DNA of 43,799 bases from an uncultured Ruminococcus sp. (GCA_902788785.1 CADALT010000037.1:1-43799), one strand, 5' to 3'; counted from the first letter of the stretch, positions 15,000-24,294 are shown. Program-made: numbers and translations. Notes: generated by a model from the sequence alone, not told the origin.

Positions 15000-16247
15000 T
15001 CAGAACCACCGCTCATGCATTTTCCTCATGAATCCCTCTGTTATGGGATATCCGCTTGCATCGCCTATAACGCTGTCGATACCGCAGTACGGACAAAGTG
15101 CCGTGCCGCAGCCCTCGTTTATCCAGCCCGACACTTCATCGGGGGCAAATATTTTTCCGCAGTAAAAGCACCCGCAGACCTTGCTGCGCTTTATCTGTTT
15201 CATGTTGTAAATAGAACAGCTGTGTGCCGCTTCCACATCATCAAGCAGCCTTACTTCGTAAAGCCCGATGTTGGCTCTCTCGACTATCTTCACCCTAAGA
15301 CCTGTTTTCTTAAAATATTCGATGTTCACCCTTTTCTGACCCACAGCCTTGCTCATGCAGCCTTTTTTAACTGCAAACACAAGTTCCTTGTTTTCGGAGA
15401 GTCGTCCATCTTTCTCAGCCTTGTCCAGTTCAGTCTCCATGCGCTGCCTGTATAACAGACCCTCGCACAGTTCCCTGAACGCAGGGTGATAAAATCCGCC
15501 CACCATATCCTGCTCAACTACCTCGCTTGCGTGCAGACCGCATTTTATGACCCTTATGCCTGCTTCGGTGAAAGCCCCCAGTGCCCTCGCAGAAAGCATG
15601 AGCACCTCATCAAAGCTCATGGGTTTGTACTCGCCGCTTGCCAGCAGTTCGGCAAGCCTGGTATTATTAAGTATCACCACAGGATATATCCTGACCGTAT
15701 CGGGATGTATCCTCATTATCTCATCAAAAGTCTCGTCCTCCTGCTGATGACCGCTTTTATAAAGCCCTATCATCATTTGCAGACCCAGTTCAAAGCCGTA
15801 CTCACGTATCAGCCTGCTTGCCTGCCTTACGTCCTCTGCGCTGTGCCCTCTCTCGTTAGCTGTGAGCACTTCGTCCGACATGGACTGCGCCCCCAGCTCG
15901 ATGGAGGTCACACCATACTCTTTGAGTATATCGAGTATCTCCTCATCTATGCAGTCGGGTCTTGTGGATATCCGTATGCCCTTGAACCTGCCCTCGCCCA
16001 CATACTTATGTGCCGCCGTGAGCAGTTCCAGCATATATCCTCTCGGTATAGCCGTAAAGCTTCCGCCAAAGAAAGCTATCTCCGTATCGGTGATATCGTC
16101 CACCCTGTCCAGCGCCTGCAAACAGACCTTTTCAACGTCCTCCTTATGAGGGAGCTTTTCCTTGCCTGTTATGGCATTCTGGTCACAGAAAGCGCATTTG
16201 TGCGGACACCCCACATGGGGCACGAATATTGATATGTTACTGTGCAT
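15000..16247 (-). CDS. Elp3-like radical SAM protein fused to a zinc-ribbon domain
   Basis: Residues 1 to about 335 form an Elp3/YhcC-like radical SAM enzyme. The iron-sulfur cluster motif is C14-x3-C18-x2-C21, followed by EIAFFGGSFTAIP and the SIELGAQS strand. Such genes stand between rnc and smc in many Clostridia. Residues from about 340 to 415 match a separate small 'cytoplasmic protein' family: CGCFYC (358-363), then TALCPYCGIDSVIGDASGYPI (CPYC at 385-388) and the closing MHERWF. The four-plus cysteines suggest a zinc ribbon. A fused form is unusual as far as I know. The ATG follows AAAGGTGAT. The reaction and substrate are unknown. Confidence 0.85.
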   Translation of the reverse strand: MHSNISIFVPHVGCPHKCAFCDQNAITGKEKLPHKEDVEKVCLQALDRVDDITDTEIAFFGGSFTAIPRGYMLELLTAAHKYVGEGRFKGIRISTRPDCIDEEILDILKEYGVTSIELGAQSMSDEVLTANERGHSAEDVRQASRLIREYGFELGLQMMIGLYKSGHQQEDETFDEIMRIHPDTVRIYPVVILNNTRLAELLASGEYKPMSFDEVLMLSARALGAFTEAGIRVIKCGLHASEVVEQDMVGGFYHPAFRELCEGLLYRQRMETELDKAEKDGRLSENKELVFAVKKGCMSKAVGQKRVNIEYFKKTGLRVKIVERANIGLYEVRLLDDVEAAHSCSIYNMKQIKRSKVCGCFYCGKIFAPDEVSGWINEGCGTALCPYCGIDSVIGDASGYPITEGFMRKMHERWF

Positions 16248-16302
16248 CGTATCACCTTTATGTTTGCTTTCTTATCGTGCCAAACTATGACCCTGTCAAC
16301 GA

Positions 16303-17001
16303 TCAAATAGATATCCCCATGAGCAGAAGCGCTTCCTTTGCCGCATTCTGCTCGGCACTCTTCTTCGAGCGTCCTACGCCCTCGCCTATCACATTGCTGT
16401 TCAAAAGCACCTGCACCGTGAATCGCTTATCGTGGTCGGGACCCTCTTCGCCCTTTAAGAAGTATTCTATCTTCTCCTCGGGATTGCGCTGTATTACTTC
16501 CTGCAATACTGTCTTGTAATCGTGGAAGGTATCGGTGTGCGCAGGGCTTATGTCACGGGGCAGAAAGCCCATTATATGCTTTCTTGCCGCTTCCAGTCCG
16601 CCGTCAAGGTATATCGCCGCTATCACAGCCTCCATCGCATCGGACACTATTGACGCTCTCTCTCGTCCGCCTGTAAGCTCCTCGCCCTTGCCAAGGAAAA
16701 TGTGCTTGCCAAGCTCCAGCTTATGCGAAAATTCAAACAGCGCCTTTTCGCAGACCAGCGATGCCCTCAGCTTTGTCAGCTCGCCCTCGGGCAGGTGCTT
16801 GAAGTGCTCGAAAATGTAGTCCGATACCACTATCGAAAGCACCGAGTCGCCCAGAAATTCCAGGCGTTCGTTGCTTCTTCTCTGCTTTTTGTTCTCGTTG
16901 GCAAAGCTGCTGTGTGAAAGTGCCTCGAACAGCAGTCTGTCGTTGTGAAAATGATAGCCTATCTTGTTCTGGAACTCTTCCAGATTTTTCTGCTCATCCA
17001 T
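16303..17001 (-). CDS. rnc: Ribonuclease III
   Basis: The 232-aa endonuclease cuts double-stranded RNA in rRNA maturation and antisense control. The catalytic signature RLEFLGDSVL (Glu48, Asp52) and the second acidic cluster SDAMEAVIAAIYLDGG (near 120-135) are present, followed by a double-stranded RNA-binding domain (about 160-230) ending AAKEALLLMGI. The ATG at 17001 overlaps the plsX stop as TGATG; a GTG one codon upstream is less likely. RNase III would be the expected enzyme for degrading the toxin/antitoxin RNA duplex predicted at 6838-7082. Confidence 0.96.
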   Translation of the reverse strand: MDEQKNLEEFQNKIGYHFHNDRLLFEALSHSSFANENKKQRRSNERLEFLGDSVLSIVVSDYIFEHFKHLPEGELTKLRASLVCEKALFEFSHKLELGKHIFLGKGEELTGGRERASIVSDAMEAVIAAIYLDGGLEAARKHIMGFLPRDISPAHTDTFHDYKTVLQEVIQRNPEEKIEYFLKGEEGPDHDKRFTVQVLLNSNVIGEGVGRSKKSAEQNAAKEALLLMGISI

Positions 17002-18011
17002 CACTCTGCCGCCTGCGCTTTCTTCATCTGTTCAAGAGCCTCTGTTATAGTCTCGATGACTCCTGTCTCCGTGAACTGCTTAGCCTGCCTTACAGCGTTG
17101 TAGAATGCCTTTGCGTCCGAGCTTCCGTGAGCTTTTATAACGGGCTTTGCCGTACCCAGCAGAGGTGCTCCGCCGTATTCGGAGTAATCCACTTTCTTCT
17201 TGAAATTGTTTATATCCTTCATGACCATCACAGCAGCCAGCTTTGATTTTGCGCTGCTCTTGAATATGCCCTTGAGCTCGCCCGAGAAGAACTTGCCCAT
17301 GCCCTCATAGAGCTTGAGCATCAGGTTTCCGCAGAAACCGTCAGCCACGCAAACATCGCAGTCACCCAGCGGCAGCTGTCTTGCCTCGATATTTCCCACG
17401 AAGTTCACAGGCGCTTTTTTCAGCTGCTTGTAAGTCTCCAGCTCCAGCTCTCTGCCCTTTGACTCTTCCGCACCTATGTTTGCCAGCGCAACTCTGGGCT
17501 CCTTTACACCCAGTATCTTGTTCATATAAGCCGAACCCATTATTCCGAACTGTACCAGCATCTCGGGGCGGCAGTCAGCGTTTGCGCCGCTGTCCAGCAG
17601 CATCGTGGGTGCGCCTGCTGTGGGCAGTACCGTTGCCAGTGCAGGGCGCTTGATGCCTTTAAGTCTCTTGACGATGAATGTCGCACCGACCACCAGTGCG
17701 CCCGTCGAGCCTGCCGAAACGAAAGCATCGCCCTCGCCGTCAGCCAGCATCTGCATACCTACAGCCATCGAGCAGTCTTTTTTGCCCTTGATGACCTCTG
17801 TAGGCTCTTCGCATATCTCTATGACCGTATCTGCGTGACGTACTTTCAGCGCAGATATATCTATGCCGTTCTTTTTAGCACAGTCCTTGATCTTCTGCTC
17901 GTCACCGACCAGCGTTATATCAACATTAAAGTCTCTGTGAGCGTCAACAGCTCCCTTTATGACTTCCAGAGGAGCGTTATCTCCACCGAATGCGTCCATT
18001 ACGATATTCAT
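17001..18011 (-). CDS. plsX: Phosphate acyltransferase PlsX
   Basis: The 336-aa enzyme turns acyl-ACP and phosphate into acyl-phosphate, the first step of phospholipid synthesis in most Gram-positives. Family signatures include MDAFGGDNAPLEVIKGA at 6-22, FVSAGSTGALV near 98-108, LDSGANADCRPE near 138-149, and VADGFCGNLMLK near 230-241. AAGGAGG lies 9 nt before the ATG. It is coupled to rnc by a 1-base overlap. In many bacteria acpP lies between these two genes; here it does not. Confidence 0.96.
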   Translation of the reverse strand: MNIVMDAFGGDNAPLEVIKGAVDAHRDFNVDITLVGDEQKIKDCAKKNGIDISALKVRHADTVIEICEEPTEVIKGKKDCSMAVGMQMLADGEGDAFVSAGSTGALVVGATFIVKRLKGIKRPALATVLPTAGAPTMLLDSGANADCRPEMLVQFGIMGSAYMNKILGVKEPRVALANIGAEESKGRELELETYKQLKKAPVNFVGNIEARQLPLGDCDVCVADGFCGNLMLKLYEGMGKFFSGELKGIFKSSAKSKLAAVMVMKDINNFKKKVDYSEYGGAPLLGTAKPVIKAHGSSDAKAFYNAVRQAKQFTETGVIETITEALEQMKKAQAAE

Positions 18012-18097
18012 GTATTTGACCTCCTTGTATATAAATAGAGATCGGTTATAAGCGGTAAGACCCGGAATAGTACAAGACCCTTCCGCTTACAGCCGAC

Positions 18098-18856
18098 CTA
18101 TGGTTCAAAATCTTCTATTTCCTCGGGTATCTCAAAAGCCCCCGTGTTTTCCCGGAATGATGTTACCACCATACGGCTCTTGTTGGTGGATGCACTCATA
18201 AGATCACCGCTTTCACGGTCATATGTAAGAGTGTACACTTCCTCACCCTCTAAAGTTTTTATGATAAAACTCTCCTTGACAGTATTCCCGTCAGCTTCGG
18301 AGCTTATAAATCCCAGCTTCTCAGGTTCCTGCGAAAACACTCTCATCTCCAGCCTGCCTATACCTTCATCGCCCGAAAAGTCATTTTCACCCAGTATGAA
18401 GACCTCTCCGTTCAGCATAGAATAAGCCTCGTCACCAAAATAGTACTGATGCTCCACGTAAGGTACACCGCTCTCGTCACGCTGTCCTCCGTCATTGAAA
18501 AGATATACTTCATCTCCGTATACCTGTGTTATGCTGCGTTTTTTCCATTCAAGCTCTTCACTGCCCTCATCTTCCGCAGTGTGCACTCTGTACTCTTCCG
18601 TTTCCAGCTGAAAGTCCCGCTTGGCGAGCCTTTGACAAAATGCCGCCGTATAGCTGTCCTCGTAGCGTTCAGCCACAGTCACATCGTCCTCATCGGAGCT
18701 TTCGTTTGCCGCTTTGCTCTCCACGGTCACAGCAGTCACGGTCTTTGTGGTCGCTGCCACGCTTTCCAGCTCATCAGCAGCGCCGTCCCACTCTTCATGA
18801 CAGCCTGCGAGTAAAAGGCTCACCGCTGCCAGCAGCACCATCGCACTCTTTCTCAT
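18098..18856 (-). CDS. Predicted lipoprotein, 252 aa
   Basis: An exported lipoprotein: residues 1-19 (MRKSAMVLLAAVSLLLAGC) have a basic start, a hydrophobic core and the lipobox LAGC with the lipidated Cys at 19. A low-complexity acidic/threonine linker follows (about 20-65), then a domain of beta-strand character that I do not recognise. The start is one of two adjacent ATGs (18859 or 18856); the GAGGTG site suits the second better. It follows a membrane-protein gene by 8 bp and lies about 85 bp before plsX. It may sense or bind something at the cell surface, but there is no direct evidence. Confidence 0.75.
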   Translation of the reverse strand: MRKSAMVLLAAVSLLLAGCHEEWDGAADELESVAATTKTVTAVTVESKAANESSDEDDVTVAERYEDSYTAAFCQRLAKRDFQLETEEYRVHTAEDEGSEELEWKKRSITQVYGDEVYLFNDGGQRDESGVPYVEHQYYFGDEAYSMLNGEVFILGENDFSGDEGIGRLEMRVFSQEPEKLGFISSEADGNTVKESFIIKTLEGEEVYTLTYDRESGDLMSASTNKSRMVVTSFRENTGAFEIPEEIEDFEP

Positions 18857-18864
18857 CATGCACC

Positions 18865-19320
18865 TCAATAGCCTCTGCGCTTTTTGTTTACCGAATATAT
18901 TATTATGCTCAGCACCAGACCCACCAGCGAGAGTATCACCGTTTCGGTAACGCACTGCTTAACTGTCGAATGCAGTATCGCACCCAGCTCCCAGTGATAC
19001 TTCTTCTTCAGATCGAACAGCGCATATGCTCCGTAATATCCGAAGCCCAGCACCACGCCCGTAACGATATGAGCCAGGAAATTCTTCACCAGCTTTTTCG
19101 CATCATCTTTCAGGCAAAAGCTCACATACTCGATAATGACCGCCAGCTTCGAAGCCATCCATATGGCAGCGTCCTTTCCGGATACCGCAGAAAGCGTCCC
19201 GACCGTCAGCCTTACGCCCATGCCCACCGAGAAATGCACTATCCCGTAAATGAGAAATACCATCGCAGCCAGCCTGAAAGCCGACCTTACGACCTCTATC
19301 TGCATATCATCCTTTGTCAT
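18865..19320 (-). CDS. Integral membrane protein, 151 aa
   Basis: I do not recognise the family. Three or four membrane segments are visible: about 12-40, 50-68, 82-104 and 122-143, followed by a basic tail (NKKRRGY). It follows trmFO by 9 bp and precedes the lipoprotein gene by 8 bp, so the three are likely cotranscribed. No transport or enzyme motif stands out. Confidence 0.75.
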   Translation of the reverse strand: MTKDDMQIEVVRSAFRLAAMVFLIYGIVHFSVGMGVRLTVGTLSAVSGKDAAIWMASKLAVIIEYVSFCLKDDAKKLVKNFLAHIVTGVVLGFGYYGAYALFDLKKKYHWELGAILHSTVKQCVTETVILSLVGLVLSIIIYSVNKKRRGY

Positions 19321-19329
19321 ATCAACACC

Positions 19330-20652
19330 TCACAATGCCGCTATGAACTCATCCAGTTCAGCCAGCCCACGTTCAGCCAGCTTTGCATATTTGAGCTTCT
19401 TGTCACGTATCCTTTCGCCTATATCGGGGAGTATGCCCATATTGCAGCCCATAGGCTGGAAATTCTCCGTATATGGCGAGCTTATGTACTTTGAGAGCGC
19501 ACCAAGCATAGTTGTGGCAGGCAGGCTCACCGCTTCGAGCCCACGCACCTGTCTTGCCATGGAAAGCCCTGCGAATATGCCGCTTGCCGCACTCTCGATA
19601 TAGCCCTCGACACCCGTCATCTGTCCTGCAAAATACAGCTCGGGGCGTTCTCTCATGTTGAACTGTTCGTTCAGCAGTTTCGGCGAATTTATGAAAGTAT
19701 TGCGATGCATAACACCATACCTCATGAACTCTGCGTTCTCAAGCCCTGTTATCAGCGAGAACACTCTCTTCTGCTCGCCGAATTTCAGATTAGTCTGAAA
19801 TCCCACCAGATTATACATACTTCCTGCGGTGTTCTCCGCCCTCAGCTGCACCACTGCATAGGGACGCTTGCCCGTCCTCGGGTCAGTCAGCCCCACAGGC
19901 TTCAGCGGACCGAAGCGCAGGGTATCTTCGCCACGCTTAGCCAGCACCTCCACAGGCATACAGCCCTCGTAGACCTTGAAGTTATCCTTGCCGAAATGCT
20001 CCTTGTCATGTTCTTTCAGCGGTGCGCTCTCGGCATTTATCAGCTCGTTGTAGAACCTGAGATACTCTTCCTTATCCATCGGGCAGTTTATATAGTCCGC
20101 ATCGCCCCTGCCGTAGCGTGAAGCGAAGAACGCTTTGTCCATATCGATGCTCTCGAAGGTGACTATAGGCGCTGCCGCATCATGGAAATACAGATATTCT
20201 CCGCATATCCTGCCGATGCTCTCAGCCAGTCCGTCCGAGGTCAGCGGGCCCGTAGCTATTATGACCCTGCCATCGGGTATCTCGGTGACTTCCTCCTCGA
20301 TGACCGTTATATATCCATTTTCCCTTATGCGCTTTGTGACCGCATCGGAGAACTTCTCTCTGTCCACCGCCAGCGCACCGCCTGCGGATACTCTCGCTTC
20401 CTCGGCACACTCCATAGTCACCGAGCCCAAGCGCCTCATCTCCTCTTTTAGCATACCTGCCGCCGACTCAACTCTGTCGGCTTTCAGAGAATTTGAGCAT
20501 ACCAGCTCCGCAAAGCCTTTATACTTATGTGCAGGTGTGAACTTTTTGGGCTTCATCTCATAAAGCTCGCACTCAATGCCTGCCTTCGCCAGCTGCCACG
20601 CAGCCTCGCACCCTGCAAGCCCTGCACCTATTACTTTTACTTTATCGCTCAT
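19330..20652 (-). CDS. trmFO: tRNA (uracil-54) methyltransferase TrmFO
   Basis: The 440-aa flavoenzyme makes 5-methyluridine-54 in the T loop of tRNA using methylenetetrahydrofolate. The FAD-binding GAGLAGCEAAWQLA lies at 9-22, followed by the diagnostic ELYEMKPKKFTPAHK and LVCSNSLKA with the catalytic Cys near 52. The conserved PLKPVGLTDPRTGKRPYAVVQLR occurs near 245, and the C-terminal GYIESAASGIFAG near 350. Length is normal. AAGGAT lies 8 nt before the ATG. In Bacillus subtilis topA and trmFO are also adjacent; here a 187-bp repeat element has entered between them. Its target T54 is present in the tRNAs at the window's end. Confidence 0.96.
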   Translation of the reverse strand: MSDKVKVIGAGLAGCEAAWQLAKAGIECELYEMKPKKFTPAHKYKGFAELVCSNSLKADRVESAAGMLKEEMRRLGSVTMECAEEARVSAGGALAVDREKFSDAVTKRIRENGYITVIEEEVTEIPDGRVIIATGPLTSDGLAESIGRICGEYLYFHDAAAPIVTFESIDMDKAFFASRYGRGDADYINCPMDKEEYLRFYNELINAESAPLKEHDKEHFGKDNFKVYEGCMPVEVLAKRGEDTLRFGPLKPVGLTDPRTGKRPYAVVQLRAENTAGSMYNLVGFQTNLKFGEQKRVFSLITGLENAEFMRYGVMHRNTFINSPKLLNEQFNMRERPELYFAGQMTGVEGYIESAASGIFAGLSMARQVRGLEAVSLPATTMLGALSKYISSPYTENFQPMGCNMGILPDIGERIRDKKLKYAKLAERGLAELDEFIAAL

Positions 20653-20693
20653 ATACAGTTATCCTTATTTTATCACAAATGACATTATGTCGT

Positions 20694-20880
20694 TTAAGGC
20701 AACACCGCACAACCACCGACTAAAGCCTTTGCACACCATACACTTGCAGATTTTCCGTCATCTTTCCCAAATTTTCCTTGAAAGGCGTCAGCCTTCCTGC
20801 GTCAAATTTAGAATCTGAAACATCAGTTTCACTGATGTTGGGCGTATCTGGCGCACAATGGTTGTGCGGTGTTGCCTTAA
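20694..20880. mobile_element. 187-bp MITE-like element with 22-bp perfect inverted ends
   Basis: The ends at 20694-20715 and 20859-20880 are perfect 22-bp inverted repeats starting TTAAGGCAACACCGCAC. The TTAA at each tip could be the duplicated target. An internal hairpin (ACATCAG/CTGATGT) lies near 20819-20838. No transposase is encoded, although a minus-strand frame crosses it and reads into peptides (TPFKENLGKM...) that I associate with repeat-derived hypothetical proteins in ruminococci. It sits between topA and trmFO. A short relative lies at 37274-37311. The rest of 20653-20975 holds only the trmFO leader and the end of topA. Confidence 0.8.
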
Positions 20881-20975
20881 TATAGTTTCGCTTTAGTATG
20901 CTAAGCAATACCTCGGGGCAGTGAACCTAAAACACAATATTTTAGTTTCCGCTCTCCCCCTGCAAAGTCCCCGGA

Positions 20976-23081
20976 TCACTCATCGCTGCCCGCACTCTCG
21001 CCCGAAAGGCTTCTCTGATAGCCGCAGTCGGGCTTGTGGCAGATGAGTATGCCGTTCTTGCCGCCCTTCTGGAACAGTGTACTTCCGCACTTGGGGCACT
21101 TCTCCTCGGTGGGTATGTCCCAGGTCATGAAGCTGCACTCGGGGTTGTTCTCGCAGCCGTAATACTTCTTGCCCTTCTTGGACTTTTTGAGCAATACCCT
21201 CTTGCCGCAGAACGGGCAGTCGCCGCCTGTTTCCTGAACTATACGCTTGGTGTTCTTGCAGTCGGGGAAACCCGAGCACGCCATGAACTTGCCGAACCTG
21301 CCTATCTTTATGACCATAGGCTTGCCGCACACCTCACAGACCTCGTCCGTAGCCTCATCAGGAACTTTTACACGCTTGCCTTCCATCTCTTTTTCAGCCT
21401 GTGTCAGCTCGCTGTCGAATTCCTTGTAGAACCTCTGCAAGGTCTTGACCCAGCCTGTTTTGCCGCTTTCCACGTCATCCAGGCTCTTCTCCATATTAGC
21501 TGTGAACTTTACATCAACTATCTTGTCGAAGTGTTCGCTCATCAGTTCATTGGTGACTTCACCCAGACTTGTGGGTTTGAGCTGCTTGCCGTCACGCTCC
21601 ACATAATTGCGGTTTATGATGGTCGTCACAGTGGTAACATAGGTCGAAGGTCTGCCTATGCCCGTTTCCTCGAACGCCTTTACGAGGGTAGCCTCGGTAT
21701 ATCTCGGGGGCGGCTGAGTAAAGTGCTGGTTGCCCAGTATCTCTTTGGCAGTGAGTATATCGCCCTTTGCCAGCGGCGGCAGCACGTTTTTCTTCTCTTC
21801 CTCTTCGTCCTTGGACTCCTCATAAAGCACAGTAAAGCCGTCGAACTTCACGGAATATCCGCTCGCCTTTAAGATAACGCCCTTAGCCTCTATATCCACC
21901 GACATCGTATCCATCAGGCAGTTAGCCATCTGCGATGCTAGGAACCTCTCCCAGATCAGCTTATAAAGCTTGTACTGGTCGTTGGTAACACCGCTTGCCT
22001 TAACAAGCTCGGGTGTGATGGCAGGATTTGTGGGACGTATAGCTTCGTGTGCGTCCTGTGCGCTGCCCTTGGTCTTATATATCCTCGGCTTTTCGGGGAT
22101 ATAGTTCTCGCCGTACTTCTCCCTGATGAAGTCGTAAGCCGCAGCCCTCGCCTCATCGGAGATACGCAGGCTATCGGTTCTCATATAGGTTATAAGACCC
22201 GTAGGACCCATGCCGTTTATATCAAGACCTTCGTAAAGCTCCTGTGCAGCCTTCATGGTACGTCTGCCCTGAAATCCCAGTCTTCTCGAAGCTTCCTGCT
22301 GCAAAGTCGAGGTCGTGAAAGGTGCCGCAGGATTTTTCTTGCGCACGCTCTTTTTAACTTTGTCCACCGTGAACTGCGCACCATCGAGCCTTGCCAGCAC
22401 CGCATCAGCATCTGCCTTGCACTTGAACTCGGGCTTAACACCGTCCACCGTATCGACCTTAGCCGAGAAAGGCTTCTTAGCGCCCTTTGCAGTGAACATA
22501 CCGTCTATCGACCAGTATTCCTGCGAAACGAAAGCCCTTATCTCGTTCTCCCTGTCGCATATCATCTTTACCGCCACAGACTGTACACGTCCTGCGGAAA
22601 GTCCACGCCTTATCTTCCTCCAGAGGAAAGGTGAAAGCTTATAGCCCACTATCCTGTCCAGTATACGCCTTGCCTGCTGTGCATTGACCAGGTTCAGGTC
22701 TATGGTCCTGGGATTTTTCATACCTGCGTCTATACCGCTTTTGGTGATCTCGTTGAAGGTCACACGGTTCTTATCGTTCATATCCAGTCCCAGCAGCTGT
22801 GCAAGGTGCCAGCTTATGGCTTCTCCCTCACGGTCAGGGTCTCCTGCGAGATAGATATGGTCGCTCGCCTTAGCCTTCTTCTTGATCTCCTTGATAAGGC
22901 TCTCCTTATCCTTGATATTTATATAATGGGGTTCAAAATCATTTTCTATATCGACACCCAGCTTGGATTTCGGCAGGTCTCTCAGATGTCCCATGGACGC
23001 TATGACCTCATAATCTCCGCTAAGGTATCTTTTTACCGTTTTCGCCTTATGGGGCGACTCCACAATAACCAGATCCGACAA
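20976..23081 (-). CDS. topA: DNA topoisomerase I
   Basis: The 701-aa type IA enzyme relaxes negative supercoils. The TOPRIM domain starts at once (LVIVESPHKAKTV, acidic DPDREGEAISWHLA near 82-95). The active-site tyrosine is in GLITYMRTDS near residue 297. Three C-terminal zinc ribbons follow: CEVCGKPMV...CSGFPDC, CPFCGKRVL...CENNPEC and CPKCGSTLF...CHKPDC (about 580-690), the usual number for Firmicutes. It starts 29 bp after dprA, as in many Firmicutes (dprA-topA). Confidence 0.97.
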   Translation of the reverse strand: MSDLVIVESPHKAKTVKRYLSGDYEVIASMGHLRDLPKSKLGVDIENDFEPHYINIKDKESLIKEIKKKAKASDHIYLAGDPDREGEAISWHLAQLLGLDMNDKNRVTFNEITKSGIDAGMKNPRTIDLNLVNAQQARRILDRIVGYKLSPFLWRKIRRGLSAGRVQSVAVKMICDRENEIRAFVSQEYWSIDGMFTAKGAKKPFSAKVDTVDGVKPEFKCKADADAVLARLDGAQFTVDKVKKSVRKKNPAAPFTTSTLQQEASRRLGFQGRRTMKAAQELYEGLDINGMGPTGLITYMRTDSLRISDEARAAAYDFIREKYGENYIPEKPRIYKTKGSAQDAHEAIRPTNPAITPELVKASGVTNDQYKLYKLIWERFLASQMANCLMDTMSVDIEAKGVILKASGYSVKFDGFTVLYEESKDEEEEKKNVLPPLAKGDILTAKEILGNQHFTQPPPRYTEATLVKAFEETGIGRPSTYVTTVTTIINRNYVERDGKQLKPTSLGEVTNELMSEHFDKIVDVKFTANMEKSLDDVESGKTGWVKTLQRFYKEFDSELTQAEKEMEGKRVKVPDEATDEVCEVCGKPMVIKIGRFGKFMACSGFPDCKNTKRIVQETGGDCPFCGKRVLLKKSKKGKKYYGCENNPECSFMTWDIPTEEKCPKCGSTLFQKGGKNGILICHKPDCGYQRSLSGESAGSDE

Positions 23082-23110
23082 TGTCTTTCTTCTCCATTTC
23101 CTGTTATAGT

Positions 23111-24292
23111 TCAGCTTTTCAGCCTGTACTGCTTGCCCGGCAGGCTTTCCGCCAGTCCCTCCAGTTCAAGCTCCGTCAGGTACATGAGCACCTCCAGCAC
23201 AGGCAGCCCTGTTTTTTCAGCCAGTTCATCAGCCAGCAGCGAGCCATGCTCTTCCAACAGTCCGCATATAGCCTTTGCCTGTTCGCCCAGCCCCGAATAG
23301 TCGGGCTTTTCAGTTTTATGTACAGGCTTTTCACGGGTATTCTTCCTCTGCTTCTTCGCAGGTTCGGCGCTGATCTTCACGCTGCCGCCCTGCAAGCCGT
23401 AGCTGCCTTTTTCGACTTTGCCGCATTCTGTCAGCACCCTGACTGCGTCCTCGCCGTCGAATATTGCAGTATGCCCCTGCCTTAACAGCTCCTTCTGCCC
23501 GAAGTATCTCTCGCTGTACAGCAGATGGGGCGGCACGACCATGACAGGTCTGCCCAGAGCCTGCGCCTGTTTAACATTATCAAGCCCCTTGCTCTGCTCA
23601 CCCGCCTCGGCGATTATCACCGCCGAAGACAGCGCCACAGCCACTTCGTTTCGCCGCCTGAAATTCATCATACCCTTGTAGCCCGTGGGGTATTCGCTTA
23701 TCATCAGCCCCTTTTCGGCAACCAGCTCTCTCAGCTCTTCATTGCCGCAGGAGCGTTCGCTCTCCAGCGGTGCAGGACAGACCATCAATGCTCGTCCTCC
23801 ACGTCCCAGCGCAGTTTCCAGTGCTTTTGCGTCAACGCCCTCTGCTCCGCCGCTGGATATTGTAAACCCTCTCACCGCCAGCTCCGCACACATCACGTTC
23901 ACCAGCGAAAGGGTATATTTGGAAGGCTGTCTCGTACCGACCATATGCAGTATGCTGCCTTCATTCATCAGCCTCGTATCTCCCCTGCAAAACAACACCG
24001 CAGGCGGAGCCGCCAGCTCTTTAAGTCTCTCGGGATAGTTCTCATCACCGTATGCCACGACCTGTATGCCGTCATTTTCAGCCGTTTCTATCAGCTTTTG
24101 TGCGTCCTCAAAGGTTATCCTGTCCGCACGGTCAAGCTCACCGTCGTTCATTCCCGTGAGTTCATGCGCCTTTGCCGCTTCACAGAGTTTCTGCGCATCC
24201 ATGCACCCGTCCGCACAGTTCCACAGCCTTTTGCTGCCTGCTCCGAAAACCAGCACCAGCCACATCCACAGCTCATCGCCACGTTTTGCCAT
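23111..24292 (-). CDS. dprA: DNA processing protein DprA
   Basis: The 393-aa protein loads RecA on incoming single-stranded DNA during natural transformation and is present even in species without known competence. The Rossmann-like core shows MVGTRQPSKYTL near 112-123, ISSGGAEGVDAKA near 143-155 and FRRRNEVAVALSSAVIIAEA near 210-230. A C-terminal winged helix (LLEEHGSLLADELAEKTGL) lies near 345. I chose the ATG at 24292 because GGGAGG lies 7 nt upstream; an ATG two codons earlier overlaps the rlmB-like stop as ATGA but is only 1 nt from that site. It is coupled to the upstream methyltransferase gene. Confidence 0.93.
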   Translation of the reverse strand: MAKRGDELWMWLVLVFGAGSKRLWNCADGCMDAQKLCEAAKAHELTGMNDGELDRADRITFEDAQKLIETAENDGIQVVAYGDENYPERLKELAAPPAVLFCRGDTRLMNEGSILHMVGTRQPSKYTLSLVNVMCAELAVRGFTISSGGAEGVDAKALETALGRGGRALMVCPAPLESERSCGNEELRELVAEKGLMISEYPTGYKGMMNFRRRNEVAVALSSAVIIAEAGEQSKGLDNVKQAQALGRPVMVVPPHLLYSERYFGQKELLRQGHTAIFDGEDAVRVLTECGKVEKGSYGLQGGSVKISAEPAKKQRKNTREKPVHKTEKPDYSGLGEQAKAICGLLEEHGSLLADELAEKTGLPVLEVLMYLTELELEGLAESLPGKQYRLKS

Positions 24293-24294
24293 GC

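Noticed and set aside
20720-20908. 62-codon minus-strand frame through the 187-bp element
   Set aside because: It consists mostly of element sequence including an inverted end, has no ribosome binding site and is probably a repeat-derived spurious frame.
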